A stretch of 64,000 nucleotides of DNA from an uncultured Lachnospira sp. (GTDB lineage: Bacteria; Bacillota; Clostridia; Lachnospirales; Lachnospiraceae). A program made the translations under genes and the position numbers. Each line of letters starts with the position of its first letter. Positions within the stretch are counted from its first letter, which is position 1. Positions 1 to 7,888 of this stretch are shown here, one piece after another. The notes beneath the pieces were generated by a model, which saw only the letters and a program-made list of their open reading frames with translations, made no database searches and had not been told where the DNA came from. The DNA lies in NCBI GenBank assembly GCA_910589305.1, contig CAJUTV010000015.1:1-64000 (forward strand). Direction: 5' to 3'.

Positions 1-53
1 ACGCCACTTTCCTCACCCCTTTCCACTTTTCCAAGCCTGTCCGCAATTTTTAT

Positions 54-1076
54 CTACGCATCCATAGACTGATGACAGTATGTTTCAATCGTAGTCGTAA
101 CTTTCCCATGCCCTAACCTTTTTGCAATTTCCACAGGACTGAACCCCATCTGTACAAGCATACTCGCATGGCTGTGTCTGGTACAATGTACTGTAATTTT
201 CTTTACACCCGACAGCTTAATTCCTCTCTCCATTTCATGTTCAAAGAAGCTCTTTGTCCGCCCTGCAAAAAGACGCGTGCCTGCCCTCGCCCGATAAAAC
301 GTTGCAATATACTCCTTTATCGCCTCCTGCAATTCTTTATGTATCGTAATTACCCTGATGGAACTTTCTGTTTTCGGTGCGGTTATCAAATCTTCCCCGT
401 CAATCCTCGCAAGGGATTCATCAACCGTGATCGTGCCTTCCTCAAAATTTATGTCCTTTACCTGAAGCGCAAGCAGCTCTCCCAGACGCATTCCCATCCA
501 GAATAAAATCTGAAATGCAACCCATGAATCCTGCTTATCCATAATCGCATCCGAAAACTTCTGAAATTCCTCCAAAGTCCAGTATGGTCTTTCATCCGCC
601 CTGCTCTTTCCCATACTTCCTGCTTTCCGGCATGGATTGGAACGCAACTCATAAAAATTGACTGCATAATTCAGAATAGCGCTGAGCTGGTTATGTATGG
701 TTTTCAGATAAGTAGGCTTGAAGCCTTTCTTTATCATTTCACCCTGCCACTTTCTTATCATAGGGGCAGTGATTTCATTAATTGGTGTCTTGCCAAAGTA
801 AGGCAACATCTTATCTTTCATCACATATTCCTTCTGTTTCATGGTCGTTTTCCGCAGGTGCTTTTCCATATCTGCTTTGTAAATTTCCCAAAAATCAGCA
901 AGCGTCATTGTCGGATCGGAGGATTGCTGTAATAAGAAATGTGCATACCATTCTTCTGCTTCTTTCTTTGTTTTGAACCCTCTTTTCTGCGACTTCTTTT
1001 TTGCTCCTGTCCAATCCGTCCAGCGGTATTGTATCCGCCAAGTGCCGTTTGGGTCTTTCTTTGCATTACAGCTCAT
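54..1076 (-). CDS. int: Tyrosine recombinase / integrase of an integrated element (C-terminus interrupted by amber codon)
   Basis: A phage/ICE-type tyrosine recombinase that should catalyse integration and excision of the element at the left edge. Visible parts are an N-terminal AP2-like DNA-binding segment (NGTWRIQYRW), a SAM-like core-binding domain, and a catalytic domain with Arg in GMRLGELLAL, His-x-x-Arg in HCTRHSHAS, and LGHGKVTTTIETYCH carrying the nucleophilic Tyr. I chose the ATG at 1076 because it overlaps the excisionase stop (ATGA); the longer frame adds only ten residues. The frame stops at a TAG at 54-56, yet codons beyond it stay open to the window edge and read IKIADRLGKVERGEESG, plausible integrase tail. 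The natural protein may therefore be longer, with the amber being a mutation or readthrough site. Base composition is visibly richer in G+C than the neighbourhood, fitting horizontal transfer. Confidence 0.93.
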   Translation of the reverse strand: MSCNAKKDPNGTWRIQYRWTDWTGAKKKSQKRGFKTKKEAEEWYAHFLLQQSSDPTMTLADFWEIYKADMEKHLRKTTMKQKEYVMKDKMLPYFGKTPINEITAPMIRKWQGEMIKKGFKPTYLKTIHNQLSAILNYAVNFYELRSNPCRKAGSMGKSRADERPYWTLEEFQKFSDAIMDKQDSWVAFQILFWMGMRLGELLALQVKDINFEEGTITVDESLARIDGEDLITAPKTESSIRVITIHKELQEAIKEYIATFYRARAGTRLFAGRTKSFFEHEMERGIKLSGVKKITVHCTRHSHASMLVQMGFSPVEIAKRLGHGKVTTTIETYCHQSMDA

Positions 1077-1267
1077 ACAACCGCCTCCTTTGCTGCCCCG
1101 TACCATTTTTCTTTGAAATAGGCTACGGGGATTTTTCCTGCGATTGTAAGAAAGCCTTTGGAAGATAATTCGCTGTTCATTTCCCGCAGAATCTTGTAAG
1201 ACTTCCCCATACTGATGCCGAGCATTGCTGCAATGTCTGCGGCATTGTAATAAAGTTTTTCGTTCAT
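1073..1267 (-). CDS. xis: Excisionase-like small DNA-binding protein
   Basis: A 64-residue basic protein with an AlpA/Xis-type winged helix: YNAADIAAMLGISMGKSYKILREMN is the helix-turn-helix, followed by a short wing ending AYFKEKWYG. Such proteins bind next to attachment sites and bias the integrase toward excision. It lies directly upstream of int and shares the ATGA overlap at 1073-1076, so the two are translationally coupled. An AGGAGG box sits 7 bases before the ATG. The gene diverges from the XRE repressor across a 199-bp spacer with palindromic operator candidates. The role is inferred from size, fold and position; a directionality-neutral transcription factor is the alternative. Confidence 0.85.
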   Translation of the reverse strand: MNEKLYYNAADIAAMLGISMGKSYKILREMNSELSSKGFLTIAGKIPVAYFKEKWYGAAKEAVV

Positions 1268-1304
1268 GTCATTTCCTCCTGTTTATACCATTTGATTTTT
1301 ATGT

Positions 1305-1399
1305 GTATCATTTTGATACGTTTATATATTAGTGTATCTTTTGGTGCGTGTCAATAGCTTTTTTAAATATCTCTTTATTTATTCCGTATCTTATGATAT
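1305..1399. promoter_or_regulatory. Divergent xis / repressor control region with palindromic operators
   Basis: The spacer between xis and the XRE gene holds a perfect 6-bp palindrome with a 3-bp centre, GTATCA-TTT-TGATAC, at 1305-1319. A related imperfect copy lies at 1386-1399 (GTATC-TTAT-GATAT), with a further half-site, GTATCT, near 1334. Repeated dyads between an XRE repressor and a divergent early gene are typical immunity-type operators. Binding by the 183-aa XRE protein is inferred, not shown. Confidence 0.6.
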
Positions 1400-1466
1400 T
1401 ATTAAGTTACATTTGATATTTACTTGTATTGATGAAAATTTCCATAACACAGGAGGCGTAATAATT

Positions 1467-2018
1467 ATGACAGTTGGCGAAAATATTCGGCGCATACGTC
1501 AAGAACGAGGTCTGACATTGAAACAATTGGGAGAAATGGTTGGCGTCAGCGAAGCCTACATTAGAGCATATGAAAGCGGACGAAGAAACCCCAAATTAAA
1601 ATCATTAGAAGCTTTAGCACAGGCACTCGCTGTCAATGTAGAAGTATTAACCAACTCTGATTTTGACGGCATCAAAGCTATGCACAGGCTTTTTCAAGTG
1701 TTCCGCCAGTATGACGGGCATTTGTTTGAATATCAGGATCAGGACGGCAATGATATGGTTGCTGTCAGTTTTGGCACACTTACTTTAATGTGCTCATGGT
1801 GTGACCGCTATGAGGAATATATGAAAGAAGTGGAAAAGTGTAATTTAATTAAAGATGTGAAAAAACGTGGAGAGGCATTGTTAAAGGCTGAGGCTGATTT
1901 TAATCTTTGGATGGATATTTATCCAGAGTCAGAGCCTTTTGATATGAATTTACAGATTCAGAAGACACATGATGAATTTATGGATAAGATTGGGTTGAAT
2001 CCAAAAGAAGAAAAATAA
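1467..2018 (+). CDS. XRE-family transcriptional repressor
   Basis: A 183-residue regulator. Residues about 4-60 form a Cro/CI-type helix-turn-helix (NIRRIRQERGLTLKQLGEMV, then VSEAYIRAYESGRRNPKLKS). The remaining 120 residues are a helical domain of unknown function. The ATG at 1467 is chosen because a perfect AGGAGG lies 10 bases upstream and the protein then starts directly at the HTH; the longer frame from 1332 would add 45 residues of non-homologous AT-rich sequence across the operator region. Its position opposite xis/int suggests it controls the element's excision genes. The C-terminal part lacks a recognisable LexA-like peptidase or metallopeptidase motif, so the induction mechanism is unknown. 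Confidence 0.88.
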   Translation: MTVGENIRRIRQERGLTLKQLGEMVGVSEAYIRAYESGRRNPKLKSLEALAQALAVNVEVLTNSDFDGIKAMHRLFQVFRQYDGHLFEYQDQDGNDMVAVSFGTLTLMCSWCDRYEEYMKEVEKCNLIKDVKKRGEALLKAEADFNLWMDIYPESEPFDMNLQIQKTHDEFMDKIGLNPKEEK

Positions 2019-2091
2019 ATGATATAAAATAATCTGTTTTTATATCCGAAGGTTAAAAAAATAGAAGGTTATTTATATTTGGGGTGATGAC

Positions 2092-2619
2092 ATGGACAAT
2101 GAATCGATTTTGGAAATTATCAGTAAAAATATTAACTCAACTGAAGTAGCTGATAAGCTAAAAATATGTGATTTCAGAAAATTACTATATAAGAAATTAC
2201 ACCGAGATTTCTCTTACAAATATGCTGAACTTATTAGAAAGTTATTCGCAATCGAGGTAAAAGAACGCGAAGCTTGTAGTGATGATTCAAACGTTGCAGG
2301 AGAAATTGATAATACTTATGATTGCCCACTTTCTATAATATGTAGCACCTATCTGCTTTATCGTTTGGGCGATTTAAATGATGTAAAGTCTATATGGAAT
2401 GCAAAATGCATTGACTATGATTCATATTTTGAAATTGATGGTCAGTTTTTAGTAGGAGCCGGAGTGGAGGAAACAATTGCATTTCTTCGTAGAAAAAGAG
2501 GAAGAATAGCAAAATCTATTATAAAAGATATTAAAAGGTATAAGAGACAAGGGGCTTTTGAGCAGTCAGCATATACTAACTGGAAAAATCGTATGAACAA
2601 AATGATGGACAATCTTTGA
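2092..2619 (+). CDS. Hypothetical protein, element cargo
   Basis: A 175-residue soluble protein that I do not recognise. It has a good ribosome binding site (GGGGTGA, 4 bases before the ATG), follows the repressor by about 70 bases on the same strand, and ends just before the repeats thought to mark the element boundary. The sequence is mostly helical, with a basic C-terminal third (RRKRGRIAKSIIKDIKRYKR). No membrane segment, signal peptide or catalytic motif is visible. It is probably co-transcribed with the repressor. An accessory or defence role is possible from context only. Confidence 0.7.
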   Translation: MDNESILEIISKNINSTEVADKLKICDFRKLLYKKLHRDFSYKYAELIRKLFAIEVKEREACSDDSNVAGEIDNTYDCPLSIICSTYLLYRLGDLNDVKSIWNAKCIDYDSYFEIDGQFLVGAGVEETIAFLRRKRGRIAKSIIKDIKRYKRQGAFEQSAYTNWKNRMNKMMDNL

Positions 2620-2708
2620 ATCAAATAAGCATAATCTATAGTTTGTCTTTTCAAACTAATTTAAAAACATTCAATTTGGGTAGTTAAAAATTATAACTTA
2701 TTTTAGTT

Positions 2709-2746
2709 GTACCAAAATAAAAATCTGTACCCAAATCGTACCCAAA
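2709..2746 (+). repeat. Three short direct repeats GTACC(C)AAA, possible recombinase arm or att site
   Basis: GTACCAAAA at 2709, GTACCCAAAT at 2727 and GTACCCAAAC at 2738 are direct repeats; the last two are 11 bp apart. They lie between the last element gene and the guaA terminator, where one junction of an element inserted beside guaA would be expected. Short phased repeats resemble integrase arm-type sites. The matching att copy would lie outside the window, so this is a candidate only. Confidence 0.4.
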
Positions 2747-2755
2747 CGCAAAATA

Positions 2756-2799
2756 AAAATCGCTACAAAGCTGATAAACTCTAGCTTTATAGCGATTTT
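2756..2799 (-). terminator. Intrinsic terminator of guaA
   Basis: A 17-bp stem with one mismatch (arms 2756-2772 and 2783-2799) and a 10-base loop lies 5 bases downstream of the guaA stop. On the minus strand it is followed by TTTTTATTTT, a good U-tract. It probably also stops rightward transcripts from the element. Confidence 0.85.
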
Positions 2800-2804
2800 A
2801 CTAT

Positions 2805-4349
2805 TTATTCGAACTCAATCGTTCCTGGCGGCTTACTCGTCAAATCATAAAATACTCTATTTACCCCTCGAACTTCATTAATAATTCTACTCATTACTAT
2901 CTGCAAAACTTCAAATGGGATATCAGCACTTTCAGCTGTCATAAAATCAACCGTATTGACTGCTCGTAAAGCTACAGCATAATCATAAGTTCGCTCATCG
3001 CCCATAACGCCAACCGAACGCATATTTGTCAATGCAGCAAAATACTGTCCAATAGAACGGTCAAGCCCTGCTTTTGCTATCTCTTCACGATAAATGGCAT
3101 CGGCTTCCTGTACAATATGCACCTTTTCGGCTGTTACTTCACCAATAATGCGAATACCTAAACCTGGTCCAGGAAATGGCTGCCTATATACAAGATTTTC
3201 AGGTATTCCAAGCTCAAGCCCTACCTTGCGAACTTCATCTTTAAATAAAATTCTAAGTGGCTCAATAATCTCTTTAAAATCCACAAAATCAGGAAGACCT
3301 CCAACATTATGATGTGATTTAATTACAGCCGATTCTCCTCCAAGTCCACTCTCAACAACATCTGGATATATGGTTCCCTGTGCAAGAAAATCTACAGCTC
3401 CAACTTTTTTTGCCTCTTCTTCAAACACTCTTATAAATTCTTCGCCAATAATTTTCCTTTTTTTCTCAGGTTCAATAACACCTTCTAACTTTTTGTAATA
3501 TCGGTCTTTTGCATTGACACGAATAAAATTTAATTCAAATGAACCATTGGCACCAAATACGCTTTCCACTTCATCCCCTTCATTTTTACGAAGAAGCCCA
3601 TGGTCTACAAATACACAGGTAAGCTGCTTTCCAACTGCTCTTGATAAAAGCCCTGCTGCCACAGATGAATCAACGCCTCCTGAGAGTGCAAGAAGAACTT
3701 TTTTATCACCAACTTTATCACGTATTTCATCAATTGTATTTTCTACAAATGCATCCATTTTCCAAGAGCCTTCACAACCGCAAATATTCCTTACAAAATT
3801 AAAAAGCATTTTGGAACCTTCCTGCGTGTGAAGTACCTCAGGATGAAATTGGATTGCATAAAGATTTTTTTCTTTATTTTGAGCAGCAGCAACGGGACAA
3901 TCTGCTGTATGTGCAACAATATCAAATCCTGGCGCCACTTCTAAAATATAATCTGAATGGCTCATCCAACATATAGTTGTTGGTGTAACTTGCGTAAATA
4001 ATGGTGATGATGTATCTACTTTAACTTCAGTTTTACCATACTCCTGTACAGCAGCTTTTGTAACCTTTCCACCAAGAACAAGCATCATTAACTGCGCACC
4101 ATAACAAAGTCCCAAAACAGGAATCCCTAACTCAAATAATTCTTTTGTATAAGTAGGCGCACCTGTTTCATAACAACTATTTGGTCCTCCTGTCAATATA
4201 ATTCCCTTTGGATTCATTTCTTTAATCAAAGATAAATCGGTCTTATATGAATAAATTTCACAATATACATTACATTCACGTACACGTCTTGCCACAAGCT
4301 GATTATACTGACCACCAAAATCAATAACAATAACTTTTTCTTTATCCAC
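2805..4349 (-). CDS. guaA: GMP synthase (glutamine-hydrolysing)
   Basis: Converts XMP to GMP with ATP and glutamine-derived ammonia, the last step of guanine nucleotide synthesis in the cytosol. The 514-aa length is typical. The class I glutamine amidotransferase domain (about 1-190) has the nucleophile Cys82 in LGLCYGAQL and the His169/Glu171 pair in FHPEV. The ATP pyrophosphatase domain has the P-loop LSGGVDSS at about 222-229. The C-terminal dimerisation domain ends in the conserved KPPGTIEFE. The start is GTG at 4349, with GGAGG 7 bases upstream. No purine riboswitch is visible in the leader. The 3' end faces an integrated element; guaA 3' ends are a known island integration hotspot in several bacteria. 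Confidence 0.98.
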   Translation of the reverse strand: MDKEKVIVIDFGGQYNQLVARRVRECNVYCEIYSYKTDLSLIKEMNPKGIILTGGPNSCYETGAPTYTKELFELGIPVLGLCYGAQLMMLVLGGKVTKAAVQEYGKTEVKVDTSSPLFTQVTPTTICWMSHSDYILEVAPGFDIVAHTADCPVAAAQNKEKNLYAIQFHPEVLHTQEGSKMLFNFVRNICGCEGSWKMDAFVENTIDEIRDKVGDKKVLLALSGGVDSSVAAGLLSRAVGKQLTCVFVDHGLLRKNEGDEVESVFGANGSFELNFIRVNAKDRYYKKLEGVIEPEKKRKIIGEEFIRVFEEEAKKVGAVDFLAQGTIYPDVVESGLGGESAVIKSHHNVGGLPDFVDFKEIIEPLRILFKDEVRKVGLELGIPENLVYRQPFPGPGLGIRIIGEVTAEKVHIVQEADAIYREEIAKAGLDRSIGQYFAALTNMRSVGVMGDERTYDYAVALRAVNTVDFMTAESADIPFEVLQIVMSRIINEVRGVNRVFYDLTSKPPGTIEFE

Positions 4350-4396
4350 TTTTTTTCCTCCAAGTATAATAATAATATAGCCAAAAAGCTACTCTT

Positions 4397-4425
4397 AAGA
4401 TAACAAAAAATACTGCCCTTATCAA
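4397..4425 (-). promoter_or_regulatory. Candidate guaA promoter
   Basis: On the minus strand TTGATA (4420-4425) and TATCTT (4397-4402) are separated by 17 bases, about 50 bases upstream of the GTG. This is a reasonable sigma-A match, but in DNA this AT-rich chance matches are common. Confidence 0.4.
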
Positions 4426-5366
4426 TACTATCCTAACAATGAACTTATTTTGATATTCTAATAGTGAACTATTTTCACTCAAAAATGTTGCAATTTTTTA
4501 AGAAGTTTAACATTTAAATTTTTATCTCTTATTAGGCAATTACTATCCTTACAGTTATCTTTATAAGCATGTCCACTTTATTTGTGATATATAAAACTTC
4601 TAAATTCACAACATTACTTTTTAGATAAATATTTAATATTTCATTTATATTCTAATATAATATTGTTCATTTATATAAATTTTAATTATTTGCTACTATT
4701 TTATAAAAAACTTTATGTACTTAATTAACATCAAATATATATTTTTAAACTATTACCATTGCAAGTAAATATTTTTTCTTAAAAGCTGGTTTTTAACATA
4801 TATTTTTCTTTCCGCTTTATCAAAAAAATACTATTTTATTTACAAAAGTACTCTATTTTAAAATACCAATACGTCTATGAAATATAAATAAACTTTTGTT
4901 TATTCTGTTTATCAATATAATTGCTTATCTAAAATGTTGCGTTCTATCAAATTATAAAAGCTTTTATATTATTAGCAATAGGATAAACCTATCTTTTTTG
5001 AACAGCTTTATTTACATAATTATTCTTATTGTTATAATTCCTAATAATAACGTTTTCAATTAGTAATGTTTTTACCAAAATATTATGTATTTTAAGTTAC
5101 TATTTTATAAAAATTTTCACTACTACTCATTCTGAATTTGTAAATGTCAACTTTCTTTATACATTTATAATATCAAAAGCTAAAAACTTATAAATCATTG
5201 TAAATTATAACATAGATTTTTATTAAATAATATACTAAATAATTAAAATATAACTTTTTCTTTTTTATTATTTTGCTTTTTATATACTTTTTATATTATC
5301 TTTTAATAAAATTTATTTTTAACATAATCCATCATTTCCTTAAATTATGTAACTATCTATTATTCA

Positions 5367-5480
5367 AAACGAATATTCGCAATTCGTTGTACGATTTGCT
5401 TAAACCATCTAACTTCTATCACAATGCCCCCATTTATGCCTCTATAATATTAAATTAAAGGACTTCCTTAATAAAGTTAA
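5367..5480 (+). repeat. Structured dispersed repeat, copy A (short form)
   Basis: Begins with the hairpin AACGAAT-ATTCGCA-ATTCGTT (5368-5388), continues with the family words TTTGCTTAAACCATCTAAC and ATCACAATGC, and ends GGACTTCCTTAATAAAGTTAA. The stem differs from copy B but base pairing is kept. The middle hairpins are reduced. Confidence 0.78.
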
Positions 5481-5577
5481 GTTACTTAAAATCTTTTACA
5501 TTACTTGAAAATTCTATTAATATAATATTTTATTATAAAGAATTTAATTTCTTCTAAAACTTCAAACTAATATAATT

Positions 5578-5733
5578 AAGCGGATATTCGCAATCCGCTA
5601 CACTACTTGCTCATAACCTCATAGCTACTATCGTAGCTTTTCAGCGGGAGCTTATACTCCCACTGAAACAAGGAAGTCCCCCACTTATGCCTTTGCAGCA
5701 TTGAAGTGGGGGGACTTCCTTGATGAGGTTAAA
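5578..5733 (+). repeat. Structured dispersed repeat, copy B (full length)
   Basis: The best copy with 56188-56349. From left: hairpin AGCGGAT / ATCCGCT (5579-5585, 5593-5599) with a 7-base loop; a 9-bp closing stem TAACCTCAT (5614-5622) with ATGAGGTTA (5723-5731); inside it, hairpins AGCTAC/GTAGCT (5623-5638), CAGCGGGAG/CTCCCACTG (5642-5665), and a long one starting CAAGGAAGTCCCCCACTT (5669-5690 with 5698-5722). The C-A mismatch in the second inner hairpin becomes a G-U pair if the minus strand is the RNA. It contains no open frame. Confidence 0.9.
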
Positions 5734-5814
5734 TAAATAGTTATTGTGATTCTTGTATATTTTTCATATCATTTTTGGCAACATTAATTTGTTATGTAAT
5801 TTATCATTTCTTTT

Positions 5815-5955
5815 AAACAGATATTTACAATCTACTTCGCTACTTGTCCCTAACGTTCTTGTTGCTTTGTAGTATTTTAGCAAAAATTTAAGCTCTTGCT
5901 AAAAACACAAACTAAACTCTGCTTTTTAAGCAAAAAACTTTTCTGACAAAGTTAA
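5815..5955 (+). repeat. Structured dispersed repeat, copy C (diverged)
   Basis: Starts AAACAGATATTTACAATCT, continues CTTCGCTACTTGTCCCTAAC and ends CTGACAAAGTTAAA. The position of the GGGAG hairpin in copy B is taken by TTTTAGCAA/TTGCTAAAA, an unrelated sequence that still pairs perfectly. This compensatory change suggests selection on structure or an independently formed variant. Confidence 0.6.
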
Positions 5956-6261
5956 ACTATATAAACTACCTATCACAAAGCTATTTATACTTCTTTGCAT
6001 GGCTTCTAAATTCTCTTTATCTAATTCTTTATAATAAACGCTTTCATCACTTGTCAATTTTCTATCCTTAATAAAACAAATTCATTTTTTATATTATAAC
6101 TTATTTTATATTTAATTATATAAATCACTATTACATAACAAAAAATATATCTATATAAACATTTTTTATTATTAAATATCAAATAATAGCTTTATATAAA
6201 CACTTATGTTAAAATCGTATTATGAAACAATATTTATTAAAATTGGAATGGTGTATCATTT

Positions 6262-6738
6262 ATGAATTATATCGTGCGACAAGATATTGAAAAAACGATA
6301 AAAGAATTTTCTCTAAATCGTAATAGAATTTTTGAAGTGTCAAAACAAAATTATAAACAAATATTAAAAAAAATAGAACAAACTTTTGTACTTTATGGTC
6401 AAACAATTCATTGGGCAAATATGGGATATTATAATCAAAATTTCTCTGTTTGGACAGTAGATTGTCGTGATAATCCATTTTGGTTTGAAAAATTAAATAA
6501 AATTATTCCCAATTCCCAAAATGCTGTTTATGTATTATTTGAAGAAATGGGAAGACAACGCCCCAAATACTGGGTATTTGAAATGTATTTAGAAGAATTA
6601 ATTATTATATTAAATGAATCCATTATGAACGATTACTATATTGTATCGAAAAAGTATGACTGGTTAATCAGTGAAAATCATCATAGAATTGTATCTTTTG
6701 TAGGAAAAAGTTTTCACCTATCACCCATGAAAATATAA
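6262..6738 (+). CDS. Hypothetical protein (possibly DUF6756-like)
   Basis: A 158-residue soluble protein rich in aromatic residues. The segment KYWVFEMYLEELIIILNE followed by DYYIVSKKYDWLISENHH has the look of the small uncharacterised family annotated DUF6756, but I recall this only loosely. It stands alone, flanked by repeat-rich AT-rich DNA; the ribosome binding site (GGAATGG, about 12 bases upstream) is weak. No catalytic motif, signal peptide or membrane segment is visible. Such solitary genes are often immunity proteins or remnants of mobile cargo; that is conjecture. Confidence 0.65.
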   Translation: MNYIVRQDIEKTIKEFSLNRNRIFEVSKQNYKQILKKIEQTFVLYGQTIHWANMGYYNQNFSVWTVDCRDNPFWFEKLNKIIPNSQNAVYVLFEEMGRQRPKYWVFEMYLEELIIILNESIMNDYYIVSKKYDWLISENHHRIVSFVGKSFHLSPMKI

Positions 6739-6822
6739 TTACAAGAATATTTTACATTATTGCCTTTTCTCTTAACAAAAAAGAAATTGTCTTGCAAAAA
6801 TATCTTGCAAATTATATTAAAA

Positions 6823-7185
6823 TTAAATGGGCGTTCCAACTTCAATTAAGTTTCCATCTAAATCATAAAAACGGACTACTTTCTGTCCCCAACTGTGTTC
6901 CATCAATTTATTGACATATGTAATCATAGGATAGAGTTCTTCTAATTTTTTTACAAAATTCTCAATATCACGCTCTTCAAAATATAATTCGCAAGAATTA
7001 TTTTTCTGAATAATATCTTTGCCAATAAAATTTTTCCATATGGATTCTTCTTGAAGTACAAGACCTTCTGTCAAAATCATATTCCCATTATTGTCTAAAA
7101 CGAGTTCAAGCCCAAATAAATCATGATAAAATTGTTTTGATTGTTCAATATCTTTTACTACAATTAATATATTTTTCAACCTCAT
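6823..7185 (-). CDS. VOC / glyoxalase-bleomycin resistance family protein
   Basis: A 120-residue single-domain vicinal oxygen chelate protein made of two beta-alpha-beta-beta-beta modules. The first starts LKNILIVVKDIEQSKQFYHDLFGLEL; the second ends QKVVRFYDLDGNLIEVG, the classic C-terminal signature with the metal-binding Glu. The N-terminal position that is usually a metal-ligand His is Ile here (NILIVVKD), so metal binding may be incomplete. Family members are dioxygenases, isomerases, glyoxalases or drug-binding proteins; substrate cannot be inferred. ATG with an AGGAG box 9 bases upstream. It is monocistronic. Confidence 0.85.
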   Translation of the reverse strand: MRLKNILIVVKDIEQSKQFYHDLFGLELVLDNNGNMILTEGLVLQEESIWKNFIGKDIIQKNNSCELYFEERDIENFVKKLEELYPMITYVNKLMEHSWGQKVVRFYDLDGNLIEVGTPI

Positions 7186-7428
7186 TTATATTTATCTCCT
7201 ATAATTTCTGTTTTTTTACTTATATGTTAATAGTATTGTAATACTATAAAAAATCTAATTATTCTAATTTAAATCATATTTCTAAAAAACATAAATATTA
7301 CTTTACTATTTACATTCTATACATAAACTTACATATCACTAAATTTACAACCTTTATCTTCTATATTTAAATTATTGTTCTTATTTTCTTTTTATTATAA
7401 TGTCCATCTCTACTCTATAAAGACTCAT

Positions 7429-7531
7429 AAGTGAATATTTATAATCTATTTTATTGTCTAGTCATAACTGCATTGTCACTTCATAGTATCGTTTTAACAA
7501 ATAAATCTAATTCTTTCTTGATAAAGTTAAA
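7429..7531 (+). repeat. Structured dispersed repeat, copy D (degenerate)
   Basis: Left end AAGTGAATATTTATAATCTAT, middle TCATAACTGCATTGTCACTTC, right end TCTTGATAAAGTTAAA. Same orientation as the other copies; the middle hairpins have decayed. Confidence 0.62.
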
Positions 7532-7616
7532 TTTATAAACTCTATTTTTTCTATTTAAATTGTTATCTTGATTTGTTTTTCATTATAACACTTATCTCCG
7601 CTCTATAAAGACTTAT

Positions 7617-7660
7617 AAGCGGATATTTATAATCCGCTTTACTGTTTACTCATAAATTCA
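7617..7660 (+). repeat. Structured dispersed repeat, copy E (left end only)
   Basis: An intact left hairpin AAGCGGAT-ATTTATA-ATCCGCTT followed by TACTGTTTACTCATAA. The right half is missing or unrecognisable. Confidence 0.55.
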
Positions 7661-7726
7661 TTGCTAATTTACAAAATTTTTTATAGAAACAAATGTCACT
7701 TTACATCTTTCTATAAATAATTGTCA

Positions 7727-7848
7727 AAGCCAATATTTACAATTTTCTATGCTGCTTGCCTGTAATCTCACAGCTACCATTACAACACTAGTTCCCTTTC
7801 ATTTATTCCTCTACGATATTGAAGTGGGAACTTCTTTAATAAGATTAA
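7727..7848 (+). repeat. Structured dispersed repeat, copy F
   Basis: Starts AAGCCAATATTTACAATTTTC, continues TGCTGCTTGCCTGTAATCTC and ends TTGAAGTGGGAACTTCTTTA then ATAAGATTAA. The right hairpin AGTTCCCtTTCA / TGAAgTGGGAACT is kept. Confidence 0.75.
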
Positions 7849-7888
7849 TTTATTTTACAAATTTATATCTCTTTATAGGTTTATATAT

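Larger units (their letters stand above)
4426..6261. other. Long AT-rich intergenic region without supported genes
   Basis: About 1.8 kb of very AT-rich DNA between guaA and the small gene at 6262. I see no open frame with a credible ribosome binding site or protein-like composition. The only recognisable content is three copies of the structured repeat (5367-5480, 5578-5733, 5815-5955). The rest looks like decayed sequence. Confidence 0.6.
7340..7660 (+). repeat. Degenerate tandem duplication, about 188-bp period, containing repeat copies D and E
   Basis: The stretch before and into copy D (words ATCTCTACTCTATAAAGACT, CATAAGTGAATATTTATAATC) recurs 188 bases later as ATCTCCGCTCTATAAAGACT, TATAAGCGGATATTTATAATC. 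The duplication includes flanking DNA, so it is a segmental duplication and not two independent insertions. The rest of 7186-7888 holds copy F and no gene. Confidence 0.65.

Noticed and set aside
4350..4450. Possible purine riboswitch before guaA
   Set aside because: None of the conserved three-way-junction words can be found; only a plain promoter-like pair.
5273..5458. 61-codon open frame in the AT-rich spacer
   Set aside because: Phe/Ile/Tyr/Asn/Leu-only composition typical of translated AT-rich noise, no ribosome binding site, and it runs into repeat copy A.
5367..7848. CRISPR array suggested by recurrent repeats
   Set aside because: Spacing is irregular, repeats are over 100 bp and diverged, and no cas genes exist in the window.
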